From Embiotoca jacksoni (taxonomy: Eukaryota; Chordata; Actinopteri; Embiotocidae), in NCBI GenBank assembly GCA_022577435.1, contig JAKOON010000017.1:2017001-2081000 (forward strand): DNA of 64,000 bases, read 5' to 3'. Numbering within the stretch: the first letter of the stretch is position 1; each line of letters opens with the position of its first letter. Both the position numbers and the translations under genes were made by a program. Below, one piece after another: positions 45,301 to 59,500 of this stretch. The notes beneath the pieces are model-generated. The model made no database searches. It was given only the letters and a program-made list of their open reading frames with translations, and was not told where the DNA came from.

Positions 45301-48300
45301 GATGGTTAAAGCTGCCATAATCAATGTTTCAAAGGATCAAATAATTATGTATAATGAGAAAGGGTAGCAGTTTATCATCTTTCAGCTGACTGTTTTTGTT
45401 TTCTGGACTGCAACGTTTTCACTATCACCGTTCTCATGAGCCCCATTTCCAGCCACGTTTCCAACAGCAGCTGTTTTCAACAACAAAAAAAAGATTTTAT
45501 AGCCCCGTTGTACGGTACCTGCCTGACACCAAATTAAACACAATTACAAGAAATTACAAAAATGTGACTCCACCTTCTGGCAACAACATTTTCAGAGACA
45601 GATATTTTAAGTATCTTGACAAACTATAACGTATCTATATGTTTGAGTAAATGGTAAACCTTGCTATCTTGTAATCTAGTTGCTTTACGAAGAAAAACAG
45701 GAAAAACCAAAGAGGTATAGTTTTACTACAGTCTATCTTTAGATCATTGCATAGATCAGGTGGTTAGCTACAGGATTACGTTACCCACCCCCTGTCTCCC
45801 TCAGACGCCATAAGGAGGATCCATAAAGAGATTTGATCTGCATTGTTTGTCCTTTACAACAGCATGGATAAGGTTATCACATTTGATATGAACAGAAAGG
45901 GATTTCTCATTTGATTCCAACACACTTTGATAGGAACAACATCTGTTCCATTAGTTCGATATTCATGGCTGTAGCCCGCTGGGCCTCAGCCCGTCTGTAC
46001 GACAGCAGATCAAAGCTTTCGGTATGCGCAGGCCAGGGACGGGAGCGTGCACTTGCTTTATAAGGCCACAGTGTCATCGGTTCTCTGTGTCTTGTTAGCT
46101 GCCTTAGATCCCGGGTTATGTGGAGATGTCTCACGCTATCTGTCATGTATACACATCCATGACGACATGCACTCACACATCACATGCGTTGGACCAGCTT
46201 TGTTCTTTAGCTGAAGCCTCTGGCCAATGTTAAGAACAAAGGGTGAGCAGGTTTTCTTCTCTCTTTATGGGTCATATCGGACATGTCGATTTATTCTGTT
46301 TATTTTCTGGCTCTTGGTCTGTGTCTTGTTAGGGCGTCATGCTTAAGAGATATTCTTCATGCTTTATTTTGTAGGTGGGAGGGGGCGCAGTGGTCTTTCA
46401 AAGGACATGAATCTGCTGTATGTTTGTGTCTGATTCATGAGCATAAAAAAAGGCAACAGGGAAACAATACAAATGTCAGTGGACCAACTATATTCACTGA
46501 ACTCCATGTATAAATGTATGTAGTGGATACACTCACACACATAACAGGTCACTGTTGTGTGGCCCCGAATTCATCTCGGTGATGTTGGTCAAAGACGAAC
46601 CATAACTTAAAGAGTTGATTCACTCAAAATACATCTGAATGTTTTTCAGAACATCTCCTGACAAAAGCAAAGACCCTCCAAATTATCATTACACTTTACT
46701 GTGAACAGTTTTCAATAGAACTTTGTTCTACTAACCAAACTATTGCTCACAGCTTCAGTTTTCTTTGCTGCGATTATAGTCTGGAGACCCTGTTCTCAAT
46801 GACGTTTACTCAGCCAATTTGAAGAACGAACCAATCAGCAGTGGTAGAGTTTAGACCATATGGTGTTCAATACTGATGGGTTTAAGGGTGTTCCAAGGAT
46901 GCAATGACTGGAACTGTTTCTATATGGAAGCATGGCCATATATTCACGCAGTGAATGTACACAGTGAATATATGGGTCTCGGACAACAGGGTTAACTTTG
47001 TACTGCCCTACTGAAAGAAATCTGAGTCACTAATTCAGCATCATTTTTTAAACCCACTTCTGGAAATCCTCCTATAGACTTGCTTTTATGTAGTTGCCTT
47101 TTGATCTTGCAAACGTTTAACCTTGTTATGCCTCCCCATGCATTTAAATAAATCTAATTTCATTTTTTTTTTTCGAGTTATTTTTCTTTTGATCATGTTG
47201 TCTATTTTTATATCCCCATTGGGTTTTATTCTTTACTAATTTATATAATTCCATTCTTGCCTTTCTGTAATTAATTTTTTAAACATTGTTTGGTCAAGAG
47301 CCTTTTTTTCAGTTTCCTTTTTTCGTCTGCAAAGGTATTTTTTTTCTTGATTATGCCTATGTTTGTTTGTCTGCTAGCTAGCACACTTATCTCAGAAAGT
47401 TAAAAACAGATTTTAATGGAATTTGATTTACATTTTGCCTCACATGAGCTTAACTTTAAGGTGCAGAAGAATAGTTATTGTTTTCTGGTAAACAGTTTTG
47501 TTTTCTGGTTTTCTGTAATAGCTTCCCGCATTTCTGCCTCAACAGCCCCTCCACCTTTTTAACTTTTTTGGCCATGCCTCCACTTAGTTGGATGATCCTG
47601 GAAAAAGTTGCCATACAGTTGTAATTGGTTTCCGGGCAGGTTATTTGACAGTAATGCTATAAGTCTAAAGGAGGTGCTCTCACAGTGAGCACAGATCACA
47701 ATTCTGCTTCTAACGCAGACTTGTGACAGAAATGGAAAGAAAGGGCAAATGAGCTGCTGACTCCATGCTGGAGTCTGTTTTGTGTCAGTTACGTAGCTGT
47801 ACTCTGTCAGTCCTGTGACGTCTGTTGCAATCAGTTCCTGCCGTCTGTCTCATTCCTCATTCTTCCATGATGCACTACAGTGAAATATTGACCAGAGCGG
47901 CAGCACCCTGCAAGGCTGGACCAAGACAAGTTATCCAACATCCCGCTCGTCTCCAGTCTCTCATGGCTGTTTGTTCATCATTAACCACTGAATTGAACTG
48001 TGGCTGCACTGACGTCCGCAATAAGTCCCACCATCAGATAACAGACCAGAGACAGAGCCATGGGTTGGAGCTGGCCTCCCCGATAAAACAGATTATTTGT
48101 ATAAGAAAAGTCTAAATGCTAGCGAAAAACATTGACTTGTATTGACATCACAGAGTAAACGGTTAGCATCACAGTCCGGGTTGAGATAGAAATGTCTGAA
48201 TAGCCTGTCCTGTTTGCATGCAGAGACCTCACTGACCATGTGAGATGTGGAGTACTTGTTTACTGTGGCTTTGAGTTAAACAAAGTGTCTGCATTTTTCT

Positions 48301-51300
48301 GCTTTATCAGAAATTACATATGTTGTTTGGGTTTTGTTGTGTTTAGCAGATCTATGGACAATAATAAAAATAGAGACACAGTAACTGTGAGATAAGACTC
48401 CCAGCCTTTTCTCTCTGGTATATATATTTCCCTGTCAGATTAGCTCATCAACCTCTTCATCAACATCTCCCATCACGTTCAAATATTTCCTTCAGTGGAA
48501 TTTTTTGCAAAAGGAAAGTATTTAAAGTACTTATTTTTACAGAAGATGTAAGCATTGTATTCTATACTGCAGTCGCATTGCTGTTATGACTCAGGATTTT
48601 TTTTGTGCTTTGAGTTCCTGGTTTTTTAAGTTCAGAAAATATAAATGTAAACAAAGATATGCAGTATACTTATCATCATCGGGAGTGATTCTGCAGACGT
48701 CTTTATAGACGTTTACATTTTTGCTAAAAGAACCCAAAAGAACCACATAAAATGTCACATTGTGTCACACTTTTTGAGAAAAGCTGCTGCGAAATCAAAT
48801 ATTTTTAATGCGACAATCACAAAAAACTCCCCATGGGACTGATTTATGTTATTTATTTTTGTGATAATTATTTCAAATGTTTATCTATCTAAACTATTTT
48901 AATCATTTAGGACTACTTTTAGCTAACTTTCTCTGCTTACTTGCTAACTAGCTTTAATGCAGGCTCAGGTTGATGGGAGGTACTGTGCAGTCACCTCATT
49001 CACCTTGTCAAGCTGCTGGTGTTCATTATAACAATTGAAAAAAATATTCTGTTCTTAGGAAAAAAAAACTCTTTAGTAACGCAGGCCGTAGAGTTGCAGC
49101 GGTGTTGGCCGGTTTTGGGGCATGTTAATTAGTTAAAATTAACCAGAGGTCGACGCCAAGTAGGATGGAACAACTGCAAATGATTCTCTATGGAGGGTAC
49201 CCAGACCCATATATTCACAGAGTGAAATTGGGCTCTGGTTCGCACCAGGCCAGTAAGAAATACCCCCTGCTTGGCAATCACTGTTGTGGAGTTTTGACAC
49301 AGTGGTTGACATGTGAAGTTTTGCACATGCTGTTATTTGACTTTGTACGTGACTTTGGGTGTTTACACAATCGCCACCAACAGCACAGTAAAAATGACGA
49401 GGCAGTGGCTGCAGCTTGGTGTTCCTTTGTCATCCCTTCCTTCACGTTGAGGTGACTGGTGTCCTCTCCCTGCGTTTCTCCACAACCCTCTTCATCTTCA
49501 TCCCTTCAGCCCCCCCCCCCCCTTCCCCCCCCCCCCCTGTTTCATCTGTCCATTCGCCCTTGACTGTTGGGCAACACACCATCTGCCAGCGGCCACTGCA
49601 CATGGACAGAGGGCATTAGCCATTATGTAACTGCACTCCCGCTTCTCCTCCCCCCATCACTTCCTCCCCCTCAAAGAGTCATGGAGCAGCTCATCCAAAT
49701 AGCTGAGAGGAGGTAGATGTGACCCCTGGGGCCTCCTGCGATGAGCGCTGATTCATTCGCCTTGACGCATCAAACAGAAACTTCAAGAAATGCTCACTTC
49801 ATAACTTGGGCAATCACAGAGAAAACTTTAGATCTGAAGTATGTCAAAAAAAAGAAAGATTTTTACTCCACGTGCGTTTTCTGGATCTTTCAGCCACTTC
49901 TCATGGCTAAAACAAACGTAGGTATTTCTCCACCTGCACCCTATTTCCAAATTTGAGCGATAGTGCTCCGGCCTGCAGGCGCAAAACGGGATGTAAGGGG
50001 CAATTGTGGCCCGTCAATGTATGTCTACTAAAAGTGCTTTTTTTTTCTCCACTCACATATTCAGGTTCTTGATATACTGTAGTTGTCTGACAATTTTATA
50101 GAAGGGATTTCTAACCCGAAACAGAAGTCTCGCTTAACTCTTTCTCAACACAGTAAGCTAATAATTTTACCTCACCACTCTTGGAACAGCATTTTTCTTC
50201 ACGAAAAAGTGCTTTGATATAGGATTCCTTCTCTTTTTTGGCTGGCACATCCTGGTAGAAATGGTCGCAGCAGACACAACGGTGTGCATGCCCCAGTGTA
50301 TGGACATGACGGCTAGCATCCATTTATTGCACAATTAGCTACAACTTCAGCGTGTCCTCATTGAACAATGGTAATCTCTGGGCGAAGTGTTGCACGACAT
50401 TTTGTTGGCACTATTTGGAAATGCACAAATACAAGCCAGTGTGTCAAACTCTATCCGGCACTGCTGTCTCCAACCATCACTCACAATTCTGCAATGACTT
50501 ATATGTTATGATTACGCAGCATGCACTTTCAGCCACTATATAGGTATTTGTTTTTCAAAATTGTAGGTTCTTTCAAATTTAAATGGAATATTTTTTTTGT
50601 TTATGGAATAATCCAAGTGAAGTTTGGTGACGTCTGAGTGTGTCATTGTCAGTGCCGCTAATGTATTTTTTGCTGCTTCCACTGGGTGCAAAAGTTTCAA
50701 AGTATTCACATAGTGGCCTTAAAGGGGCACTCCACAGATTTAGTGATGGACTGTGAAAGTAGGAGACTCATAAGAGTCATATTTTAAAATGTATGGCCAA
50801 AATTAACGCAGCTGTGGATGAGATATATTGACTTGATCTGTAGCGTGGGTCAAGATCCAAACATGCTTTCTCCTATAATACCCATGACTGGATAGAGTCA
50901 TTGGTTAGACTCTAGGTGCCTATATTTAAACCAACAGCCCCATCCTATAACACAGGCTTTCTGTCAAGGATTTACAATAAAGTGTCTGAGTACAAATCAA
51001 GTAAATAACCCTTATGACACCATAATAGTAATTATTTCAGACTCCCCATAACAAGAACACTGAATTTAGGAAAAAAATATGTGGAGTATTCATTTAAAAA
51101 TACTCATAATCCAGATTTGAGCTGCTTTAAAGGTTTAAATTCCTCTGACATATCTGTTTCTCCTTCTCCTCCTTTATTGTTTGCTTTATTTTTTAATTTA
51201 AAAATCGCATAAATTTCACAAAAATAAATATATAATATTAGAATTATAAAAATGAAGTAAAATGACATCAAGTTAGATCATCACACGGTTTATAACACCG

Positions 51301-51423
51301 CAAATTCGTTTGTATGTGTATTTATTTCTATGAGTCCGTCTCCATTGCTCAATCAGTAAGCTAACTGCTGAAGTCAATTTGGATTTTATAGACCCAGGAC
51401 ATCACACGCACGCACGCACACGC

Positions 51424-51475
<52 letters not shown>

Positions 51476-54400
51476 GGCATGTCACATCCTGAGCCATGAC
51501 GCTAAGTGACATGTCCCATAAGAGCACCAATTCAATTTCCCGTTTCCCTCTGTAGCAGCTTAGTGACAGCCATGCATCATGCTTGCAAGCCACCAACTCG
51601 GAGCTTTATGTTCCATAAAAAAAATCCTGTGCTTCTTCCGCCCCCTGTTAAGTCCACAGGCTGAGAGAAACAAATTAGATTTTATAAATGTAATGCATTT
51701 TTCAGTTTTATACAAGTATTAGGGGATCTCAGTCTGGTCTTATCTGCATCCTCAGCCACAAAGTTTAATTTTATAAGATGGACATTGCATTATTAGTTCA
51801 TTAGGATCTCAGCTGTGCCTGTTTGTTTCTGCTCAGACCTGAAAACAAAATGAGCTGTGTTTTCACAAGATAAGATTCACAAGTTCAAGTAAGATAAACT
51901 TGCGTTAGGTAAGTCAAACTGAAGTTAACTAAGCAAGGTAAACTCAGGTTAGGTAAGTAAAGTACACTTGAGCTAAGAAAGAAAGGCAAACTTGAGTTAG
52001 GTAAGTAAAGACAACCTTAGCTAAGTAGGTTCGGTAAACGTATGTTAAGTAAGTAGCGTAAACTTGAATTAGGTAAGAAAATATACGCAAGGTAAACTTG
52101 AATTACATCAGTAAAACTTGAGTTAAGTAAGTCAAGTAAACTTGAGTTCGGTAAGTAGGTATTAGGTTGCAGAAATATTTACCATTTGTGGAATGTGTAT
52201 TTGTGTTGGTTTGCTTGATTAATTTGAATATTATGATGGCATTGAACTTGCATGTCTGTTGACTCACTAAAAGTCACAATTTCTACATTTCAGGAGCACT
52301 AAACCTTGTCCAGTATTCAGAATGTTTTTTTTTTTTTAAACATTGGGCCATTTGGGTCGACTACTATCTTCCTGACTTTTATGGACATTATCACTAATAT
52401 TAGTCTAATGCTGAGAAAATCAGAAAGTCAATAATGGTCTGCTTCTTCACCAACCACTTCTAAACGAGTGGGAGAACGAGGGCGCACGAGAGATGTCATT
52501 CCAGTTTAATTGAGACTGTCACACATTAAATCCTGAGGCAGGAAATAGCTTAATAGATAGATAGATAATCAGCTTAATAGGAGCCTTCTAGTTTATCCTT
52601 GTGCTTGACTGAATGAGGAAGTCAGCTGCATCTTTATTGTTGACAAATGGCAAACAAGGATGAATTTATCAAGTGCAAGTGAGTTTAAGTGTGTTTTGTT
52701 AGGTTTGTGAGGAGTACATATATTTTTTGGGGGGGGAATCCCCACTGATGCCCTGTATGAATAAATTAAAGATTTTAAAAGAAAAGTGTTGCTGTTCCGA
52801 TGACTTTTTGTTTGAAATCAGACAAGATAGCTTAAGAAGACAAACTTTAAGCTCTTCATTTAGTGCTACCGGGCCTTTTCATACTAAATGAACCGTGTCT
52901 CAAAGCAATTAATTAAGACTGAATAAGACAGGGAGATTAAAATTGGTTTACTTAAGAAAGAAAAGTAAATTGTTTTTGCAGATGTAATTTAATTATGTGG
53001 TTCATTGAAGTATCCACTGAGATTATAACTTTGTCACGTGGAAGGTCATACTGTGGTGTACGTATGTGTGGTAGTGCTTATTTGTGCAGTATATGTCACA
53101 CTGGTGTGATGTGGTGGGGATTCATAATTGTCTAAATATCTCTGACATTTGAATATGGTATACTAAATATAGGGACAAATGAAAACCACTCACTGCTTTA
53201 AATGTGAAGAAAAACACCCCCCTGCAAAGAAACAAAATGAATGATGTCCTACTGTGACAGCCAGTATGCGCTGTATTAAGGATATTGTGATTTGCAGTGT
53301 CACCCACGCCACCAGGGTCAAGCCTCCATTTTATTCTCTAAACTGGATGTCACCTCGCAATGTGACAAAATGTAATTTCCCGGACAGCAACCTATATTCG
53401 GTCCAGTGCATGTGTCATTGACTGTTACAAGCAAGGTCATTGTCAGCGCCCCCCTCTGCTCCTCCATACATGGTGTGTCCTTTAAATCCTGCTGTCGGTG
53501 TTGGACAGAGGAGCGTCTTCCTCAACACTGCTAGAAATCTACTACTCGTCCAGTTGACAGTTTATTCTATGTGGGGAATGACTCACACTGCTTAACACAC
53601 ACAAATACACACACTTGGGACAAAGGGAGACCTTATGTAACATTTAAAGCAACTCCAGCCACATCGGCCACGTGGATTTGTTGCTCTCTTTTTTACAGCA
53701 TTGACCGAAAAACAGCTTTTCTGTGTGTATCCTCAAGAACAGTCGATTCGTTCATGATTTTGTTTTACCCAGCATGAGTTTTTAAAATGAATATGGGCTT
53801 TATTTTCCGTGTGTGTTGATTCTCTCTGCGTTTTTTTTGTGTTGGCGAGACTGCTGCTGATATAACAAGACGTGAACAATCCTAAAGTTTCAGGGGTTAT
53901 CTTGTTAGACCTTTTGTTCTAAATCATGTTGCCATTTTTTCACCCTTAGGGTGTAGTAATGTGTTCAGCATAAACATGTATTCTTTGTTTTGTTTTTTGT
54001 TTTACAGGAATGTAGCAATGTGTGAAACCACATATCCATGTGGTTTGCTTTATTTAATCCATATTCCTGGATTAAATAAAGCAAACCCAAAAGCCATTAG
54101 TACACAGTGAATAAGGAATAATAGCACGGTTTGTTTCCCAATTGACACAGTGCCATGCAATTCCACCTTATAGGACAGGATACATAGATCCAACAGTGGC
54201 CCTTTCTATTGGGAATCCAGGCATTAAATGTGTTATGGAGCATCATAATGAGTCCGGAGAAGTGGACATTCAGGCTGCATTAAACATAACCGGTGAATAT
54301 GTGATGGTGGGAAATCACTTGGGTTGAATTTGACCCTCCAGTGAGCAAACGATGGGCCAACTTCTGTTTTCACCTTTTTTTTTTAAATTTCTGGTCACAT

Positions 54401-56469
54401 AGTTCCATATTCATAAACTCTAAAATAAATAACAAACTTCTTCCTTTCTCTGAATAGAAACTGAAGTATACAAATGCCCACTGGTTCCATTGAATTATTT
54501 AACTCTTTTTTTTTTTCTTTTTTTTTTACCCCTTCCATCTTCACAGAAAATGGAAGAGTTGTTTCACATGTTTTTCCCATGAAAAATGCAACACAAATAT
54601 AATAGACTAGTTTTCCCTGTAGATTTTTTCTTTCAAAAGAAAAACATTTAGTAAACCAGTATCACCAGAGAGAGACTGTGTGATTAACATGGACAATTGC
54701 AGCGTCTTTCTTCTCTAAACACAGCAGAGCGTGATGAATCCTCGTGGGCTTTACAGAGCTGTCATGTTTCCTTAACAGTTTCATCACAGTTATCTTCCCA
54801 TAGCTACAAGGTATAAATGGGTCACAGGATCCTCATGTGTGCAGGGCTGTACGGGCGTTCCTACACACATGTAGCTGAGACATAGTCATTTTAAGTGAGA
54901 TGTGCATGGCGTCTCTGCGGCTGCTGCAACACGCATAGAAATATCACCATGATGCTTCAGTGTTGATCAAGAACTTCTCAAATTGGCACATTATCCAAAG
55001 AGTTGCCGAATCCTGTTTTTTATTGATTCATGCTTCTGTTTCCCCTCACGACTATCTCTCACGCCTCTCTCCATCTTTCTTCCAGTACAAACAAGTGGAG
55101 CAGTACATGTCGTTCCACAAATTACCGGCCGACTTCCGACAGAAAATCCATGACTACTATGAGCACCGGTACCAGGGCAAGATGTTTGATGAAGAGAGCA
55201 TCCTGGAGGAGCTTAATGAGCCTCTGCGCGAGGTACGAAAACACCACTGCAATCTGCTCATTCACCCATAAATATACACACTCTGCTCTCCACCGAGTGA
55301 GTTAGACTGGAATAAATTCATTATAATGCTCGGTTATGGTCTCCTCTTCTCATAAACACAACCCAGTCGTTCCAAAACTTGTTTTTCCTGCTGCCAGCAG
55401 ATGCTTTTCACTGCAGTTTACAGTAAACAACGTCCTCCTGCTACAAGGACAGCTAAAAGTGCACTTTGGGTAACTCAAATTGTAGAGGAAAATAGGGGGG
55501 ATGAGTGCCTCCCTCAAGGTAATACAAAAATAAAAAAATAAAAGGGGTTTGGGTATGAGCTGTGTTTTTACTGGAAATGTTGTTTTTATTTTGGGATTTT
55601 TTTTTTTTTTTTATATTCAAATTTAACTAAACTCCACACATTAAGCATTTACAAATCCATCTTCAAGTCAGTACTTTTTTTGTTTGCCATAAGTGCCGCT
55701 GCTGCACAAATCCCCCTGAAAGAAACCCCTCGATGTCTGCTGTCACTATTTAGGAAATCGTCAACTTCAACTGCCGTAAGCTGGTGGCCTCCATGCCGCT
55801 GTTTGCCAACGCAGATCCCAACTTTGTGACAGCCATGCTGACCAAACTGAGATTTGAAGTCTTTCAGCCCGGAGACTACATCATCAGAGAAGGCACCATC
55901 GGCAAGAAGATGTACTTCATCCAGCATGGGATGGTCAGCGTCCTGACCAAAGGAAACATGGACATGAAGCTGATGGACGGCTCCTACTTCGGAGGTATGT
56001 CACTGTTTGTCATCGTCGCATCATCAGTTTCTGTTCTATTCTATTCTGTGCTTCCAGGTGTTATTTACACGTGAAATCCCACTTGGATCCACTCCAATAA
56101 TATCACAGACGTTTGTTTACTATTTAAATAAGAATCCGAGCAACGAGCGAATAAAGAAAAAAAAAAAAACACCCTGACATTTTACTTGGACTTCTTGTGC
56201 ATCCTTGCCTAACAGACACTTCTGTCCCACTTTCCCAGGCTGTTGTTCCTCTCTGGCTGTTCAGAAACATGTGGTGCCTCTGCCGCCATCGCCACCCTTA
56301 AACCCACACAGGCATGCACCAATACAAACACACGCTTTTTAAAGTCCGGCGGTTGACTGTTCGGGCTGCATTTTTAACATCCAGTGCCCTCTGCAGCAGA
56401 CCAGAGTTCATGTTAATGTGCCAGCTGCCCAGAGCGCTGTGGCAGTGACACAACTGCATGTCACGCACG

Positions 56470-56558
<89 letters not shown>

Positions 56559-59500
56559 CCAGTTAATAGCAGGTAATTAGAACAGCAGTACGGTGATGAC
56601 AGGGCAATTTCGAATGTCAAACAGAGACAACAGAGAGTGAGGAAATCACAGGTCTCCTGTGTGCTTGGATTGAAGGGACAACCTGGTTTAACCACTGGCG
56701 GAGTGTGTACTTACTGTACGTGTGGTAAAATCTCTGAATTAGTAAGTAGCAGGAAGTAGATGCTGATGTCGGCATCACTTTGTAACTTATTCTTTCATTT
56801 CTTTTTATAGGATTTAGCTGTTTTAAATTTTGGTTGGAGACCATAGGGTTTGATCATGTACCGTTAAGTAGGCGTCCTCTGTCGTTTCCATTTCATAACA
56901 TGTGCAGACCATTTACCATAAAACAATTGTGCAACAGTGTAACAGAATCTTATGAAAATAAGTTTTGTATTGATGTATATTTCACTATATTATTCTATTA
57001 TTACATGTTTTGTAAGTTTGTGCAGATGGAGTGCCCGAGGATGTTACACGTGTACTTCTTCAATTACAGAGGGGCTTGTAAGAGACAGGTTAAGAAACAA
57101 AAGGCCACAATTGAAGCAGCAGAGGTCGAGATACCCTAGCTGGGAGTATGGGTTAGGCTTAAAAAAAACAGTTGATAATACACGTTATGCACATTATGCA
57201 ACTCAATAGCATCTTTCATTAGACTCCTTGGGCCGAGCAGATGCTCTCCTCTTTCAAATGATTTGCACCTAGTTTGTAATGCAGGCTTTCAGGAGTTTCC
57301 CTCCTCAGGCAAAAAAAACTACAGAAGAGAATTTTTGGATTATATATTGTCCACTAATGGGAATAGGAAACAGAACAGCCCAAATGACAGAAAAGGCAAA
57401 TATTCTCATGATCCCAACCAGGGAATATTCAGATCACTGCTAAAATTCACTGTAACATCCAGCATTTCTCTGTATTTTTCATCATATTCATCCCATTCAC
57501 GAGCTACAAATAGTGACCCAGAGGTTTGAATAGCTTTTTAATTCAGCCTTAGTGGTTTCATTAGTATTATTATCCTCCCCCAACACTTCCCACTGCGCAC
57601 TAATGATACTAGCAATATGCAAATGGTAATGTTATGAATAACTAGGAAGATCCCACGTGAGAATTTATGAAAGGATGTCTGAGGCAGTTTGTGGAGTTTT
57701 TCTCCAAAGTGGAACGCCTAAAATTTTAACCTTCATTTTCAAACATTACTCACTAAAACTTATATAACAAGGAAAACTCGTCTGCAGAAAACAGTTTTTA
57801 GTAAACTAGGTTGAATTATATACAGTATAATTAATTACCAAATTGTTCATCAATAGAGACTGTAATGTTATGACTGCATATGTTTGAAGGGCTGCATATT
57901 GTCCATATCACAGCGTTTAGTTTCATTATAGTGCTGACCGTGAACACAATGACAATAAGCAGTGCAACATCTAACTGGTCTATTAATTCTTCATCTGGCG
58001 AGGAAATATAAATCCTTTATCAGATTGTCAGAAAACACGTCACATTCAAGGTCACACTTCAGTAACCTGTGAACAAAAAGGTACTGTGTCCTGACTCACT
58101 GTCACTTTCCTTTAAGTACAATAGCTTCTCCTTTATAAAGACAGCATGCAAGTGCACACAGCTGTGGGCCAGGTCTTACCACTATGCATAACTTAAAAAA
58201 AAAAAAATGTCCTAGAAGAATAATTTTGACATTTCAGCACATTATTTTCTTTGTCCAAAGTCAGACAAAAAGATTTATACCGCCCTCATGTCTGTACAGT
58301 AAAGCCACAGCCAGTAGCCACAATTATCAACAGACAGCCTGATTTTGTCCAAGCAAAGCAAAATGTGTCTACTAGCAACTCTAAAGCTCCCTAGCGTGTA
58401 TGTAATGTAATAACTTACATTTCATTTGTGTAAAGTGTATAAAAAAAAACACATAAATGTATTAAAAAAAAAAGAAGCATATTATCCACTGTAAAATCAC
58501 AGCTTAACGTTTTTACACTTTTTGTTGGCTTCAGAGCTAGTGGTGTTTTTTTTTTTCTTTTTGCTAAGCTAAACTAACCGGTTGCTTATATTTAATGTAC
58601 ATACTTCAGATTAAAATGTATTCTTCTTATTTGACTCTCATTATGTAAAAAAGCTTATTACCTAAAATATTGAACTACACGTTTAATAAGCATATGTGTC
58701 ATTGTCCTTCCCCAGACGCTCGTCATTATTCTGTGCTTTTAAATGGTATGCAGGATTGTATTTCTGTTCAGCTGCTGAGACGCTTCAGCTATGAACAGAC
58801 AGTTACAGGCTCATCCAGTGAAGTGCCTGCATGCGTCTTCTTAATGGAGTGTCCTGGTGTTTCGTTATTTTTGTCCGTCCCACAGAGAGTCAGAGAAGGT
58901 CGACCTTATAGGCGAGGGAAAAGGAGGGCATATGGTTGTCAAGACAACAGTCAGACCCATCCTGTAACAGAAAGAAAGCTAAAGTGAAGGAGATACCAAG
59001 AGAAGGGGAACAACTGAATGTAATGAAGCTTAGCTGCTCATCTCTAAATATAGTGTGTGCTTCCTTGACACAGCTGTCAGTTCTCTGCCAGTGGTGGAGG
59101 AAATACTCCGTGTTACCCTCAGTGGTTCATACTGACGAAACACAACAATTGCATGCATAAACCACCTTCATTCTCTTCGCACATTTGCTCAGGGCCCGAA
59201 GAGTTTTCTGTAGGCCAGAGAAAATGTAAAGATTGATTTTGTAACCTTGTGTAACCCCGGGATTAGTTTCAGACAGCTCAACAAATCTCTGATTTTCAGT
59301 TCTTTTCTGTCACCGTCTGACACCCCCAGCCTGCCAGTCTTCTGATCTGACCACCTCTTTCCCGTCTGGTTTCTCTTTACACCTCACCAGAGATCTGTTT
59401 GCTGACCCGTGGCAGACGGACAGCCAGTGTGCGAGCAGACACCTACTGTCGCCTGTACTCTCTCTCTGTGGACAACTTCAACGAGGTGCTGGAGGAGTAT

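Larger units (their letters stand above)
45188..55085 (+). other. hcn2: hcn2 intron 4
   Basis: A 9.9-kb intron, the longest in the window. It contains inverted and shared repeat words at 46937-46979 and 49203-49218, a C-rich run near 49509-49540, a possible MITE at 50715-51095, (CA)n at 51403-51474, a degenerate minisatellite at 51887-52160, and a perfect 19-bp inverted repeat at 54042-54087. No nested coding gene was seen. Confidence 0.75.

Noticed and set aside
52550..52570. GATA-repeat-like 'tagatagatagata'
   Set aside because: Only about three units; too short to call a microsatellite of interest.
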